Shown here one piece after another: positions 62,793-64,000 of a stretch of DNA of 64,000 nt (positions are counted from its first letter, which is position 1; the number at the start of each line of letters is the position of its first letter). A model generated the notes under the pieces. It was not told the DNA's origin, did no database searches, and was given only the letters and a program-made list of their open reading frames with translations. This DNA is from Candidatus Skiveiella danica. GTDB lineage: Bacteria > Pseudomonadota > Gammaproteobacteria > Burkholderiales > Burkholderiaceae_C. The translations under genes were made by a program, and so were the position numbers. The DNA lies in assembly GCA_016721925.1 (NCBI GenBank), contig JADKHE010000005.1:62001-126000 (forward strand), in the 5' to 3' direction.

Positions 62793-64000
62793 ATGAATAT
62801 TTTTCGCCGGCGGCTCTTGAAATTGCTGACCGCCGCCCTTGCTTCGCCTGCCTGGGTTGGGGCCCAGCCGGGGGGGCCATCGATTCGCATCGCCCTGATC
62901 GAAGGCCTGAGCGGCCCGTTCGGCAACACCGGCGAGGCGGTGTATCGCAACCTGCTCTGGGCGGTCGAACGTGTCAACGCGCGCGGCGGCGTGAAGCTGC
63001 CTGGCGGTCATCGGATGTTGGGGCTTGAGCGGTACGACAGCAAAGGTCAGAACGAGGAAGGCCTGGCGGCGCTGCGATCGGCCATCGACGATGGCATCCA
63101 GTTCGTGGTGCAGGGCAATTCGTCGTCAGTGGCCGCCGTGCTGATCGACGCGCTCAACAAGCACAACGAGCGCGAACCCGGCAGGCGTGTACTGTTCCTC
63201 AACTACTCGGCGGTGGACCCGGTCCTGACCAATGAGAAATGCAGCTTCTGGCACTTCCGATTCGACGCCCACGCCGACATGCGCATGGCCGCTCTGATGG
63301 AGGTCATCCGCGACGACCGGAGCGTGAAGAGCGTGTACCTCATCGGCCAGGACTACAGCTTTGGCCAATCGGTGCTGCGCGAAGCCAGGCGCCAGCTGGG
63401 TGCCCAGCGCCCGGACATGCAGATCGTCGGCGACGAGCTTCATCCGGTCGGGCGGGTGAAGGACTTTCTGCCTTACGCCGCCAAGATCAAGTCCAGTGGC
63501 GCGCAGGCCGTGATCACCGGCAACTGGGGCAATGACCTGACCTTGCTGGTCAAGGCAGCCCGGGAAGTCGGGTTCGAGGGCAAGTTCTACACCTTTTACG
63601 GCAATGCCCTCGGTGCGCCGGCTGCGATCGGCGATGCCGGGATCGGCCGGGTGGTGGCCGTGGCAGACTGGCTGCCCAACGTGCCCGGGGCGCCGAGCGA
63701 GGCGTTCTACCGCTCCTTTCGCGCGCGCTTTCCCAAGCCCGAGGACGACTACGTGCACATGCGCATGCAACTGCTGGTCGAGGCACTGGTTCAGGCGATG
63801 GAGAAGAGCGGGTCGGCCACGAACATGGTCGCCGTGGCCGGGCAGCTGGAGCAGGCAGCGGTGAGCCTGAGCGGGCAGGGCGGGCGCATGCGCGCGGCGG
63901 ACCATCAGTTTCAGCAGCCGCTGGTGGTGGGCTTGATGGACCGACAGGGAGCGTCAGGCGTCAAGTTCGACGTCGAGGGCTCGGGCTACGGATTCCGGGT
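62793..64000 (+). CDS. Branched-chain amino-acid type ABC substrate-binding protein, 5' part
   Basis: First 402 residues of a periplasmic type I binding protein (LivK/UrtA-like), cut by the window end. A signal peptide (RRRLLKLLTAALASPAWVGAQ) precedes IRIALIEGLSGPFGNTGEAVYRNLLWAVERVNARGGV, YDSKGQNEEGLAALRSAIDDGIQFVVQGNSSSVAA, and LIGQDYSFGQSVLREARRQLG, the usual ligand-cleft segments. AGAG lies close upstream of the ATG. Ligand unknown; the transporter genes would be expected further right. Confidence 0.9.
   Translation, partial: MNIFRRRLLKLLTAALASPAWVGAQPGGPSIRIALIEGLSGPFGNTGEAVYRNLLWAVERVNARGGVKLPGGHRMLGLERYDSKGQNEEGLAALRSAIDDGIQFVVQGNSSSVAAVLIDALNKHNEREPGRRVLFLNYSAVDPVLTNEKCSFWHFRFDAHADMRMAALMEVIRDDRSVKSVYLIGQDYSFGQSVLREARRQLGAQRPDMQIVGDELHPVGRVKDFLPYAAKIKSSGAQAVITGNWGNDLTLLVKAAREVGFEGKFYTFYGNALGAPAAIGDAGIGRVVAVADWLPNVPGAPSEAFYRSFRARFPKPEDDYVHMRMQLLVEALVQAMEKSGSATNMVAVAGQLEQAAVSLSGQGGRMRAADHQFQQPLVVGLMDRQGASGVKFDVEGSGYGFR

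Overview
The window is a GC-rich chromosomal segment of about 58 genes. Gene content, the suhB-trmJ-cysE order, LytTR signalling, the assimilatory nitrate cluster and short dispersed repeats point to a betaproteobacterium of the Burkholderiales, most likely Comamonadaceae (Rhodoferax, Hydrogenophaga or Acidovorax-like). The family placement is inference. I saw no tRNA, rRNA, CRISPR array, prophage or complete insertion sequence.

Layout. 0-9 kb: the end of a 2-keto-4-pentenoate hydratase, a sulfatase in broken frame, and a run of short housekeeping or unknown genes (DTW-domain TapT, dioxygenase, GST, M14 peptidase, methyltransferase, AhpD-like, thiamine-binding protein, a cold-shock/excalibur fusion). 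9-18 kb: glnS in broken frame, then a minus-strand group holding a 2TM protein, a LytS-type kinase, a phytoene-desaturase-like flavoprotein and a LytTR regulator, followed by a hydrolase and small membrane proteins. 18-23 kb: a MacA/MacB-type ABC exporter whose adaptor carries two Spy/LTXXQ-like helical repeats, then uppP. 24-30 kb: an OmcA/MtrC decaheme lipoprotein, an MtrA/DmsE decaheme cytochrome and an MtrB/PioB porin, together an outer-membrane electron conduit. 30-42 kb: core genes (Anbu, mutS, suhB, trmJ, cysE, LysM-FecR protein, mog, darP, pmbA, yqeY-like, rpsU). 42-54 kb: a BaiN/HI0933 flavoprotein, then the complete nitrate assimilation unit, transcribed leftward as nrtA-nrtB-nrtD-nirB-nirD-nasA-ybiB-cobA. 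54-60 kb: an AcrA-AcrB-OprM efflux operon. 60-64 kb: nasT, tsaD, hsp20 and a substrate-binding protein cut by the window end.

The best-supported regulatory reading is upstream of nrtA: a sigma-54 promoter, then two RNA hairpins with hexanucleotide loops of the A1/G4 type, then a long intrinsic terminator. This is the architecture recognised by ANTAR antiterminators, and an ANTAR regulator (nasT) lies 6 kb away, separated by the efflux operon. The mtr genes have an FNR/ANR-like box upstream and an intrinsic terminator between mtrC and mtrA.

Two window-wide patterns matter. First, a 55-75 bp AT-richer repeat occurs at least ten times, five of them inside genes in linker positions without breaking the frame. 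Second, about eleven frame breaks affect eight genes, many in G or C runs and some in genes expected to be functional (glnS, nasA), so most are probably sequencing errors; the flavoprotein at 12.6-14.0 kb instead seems to have lost about 50 codons.
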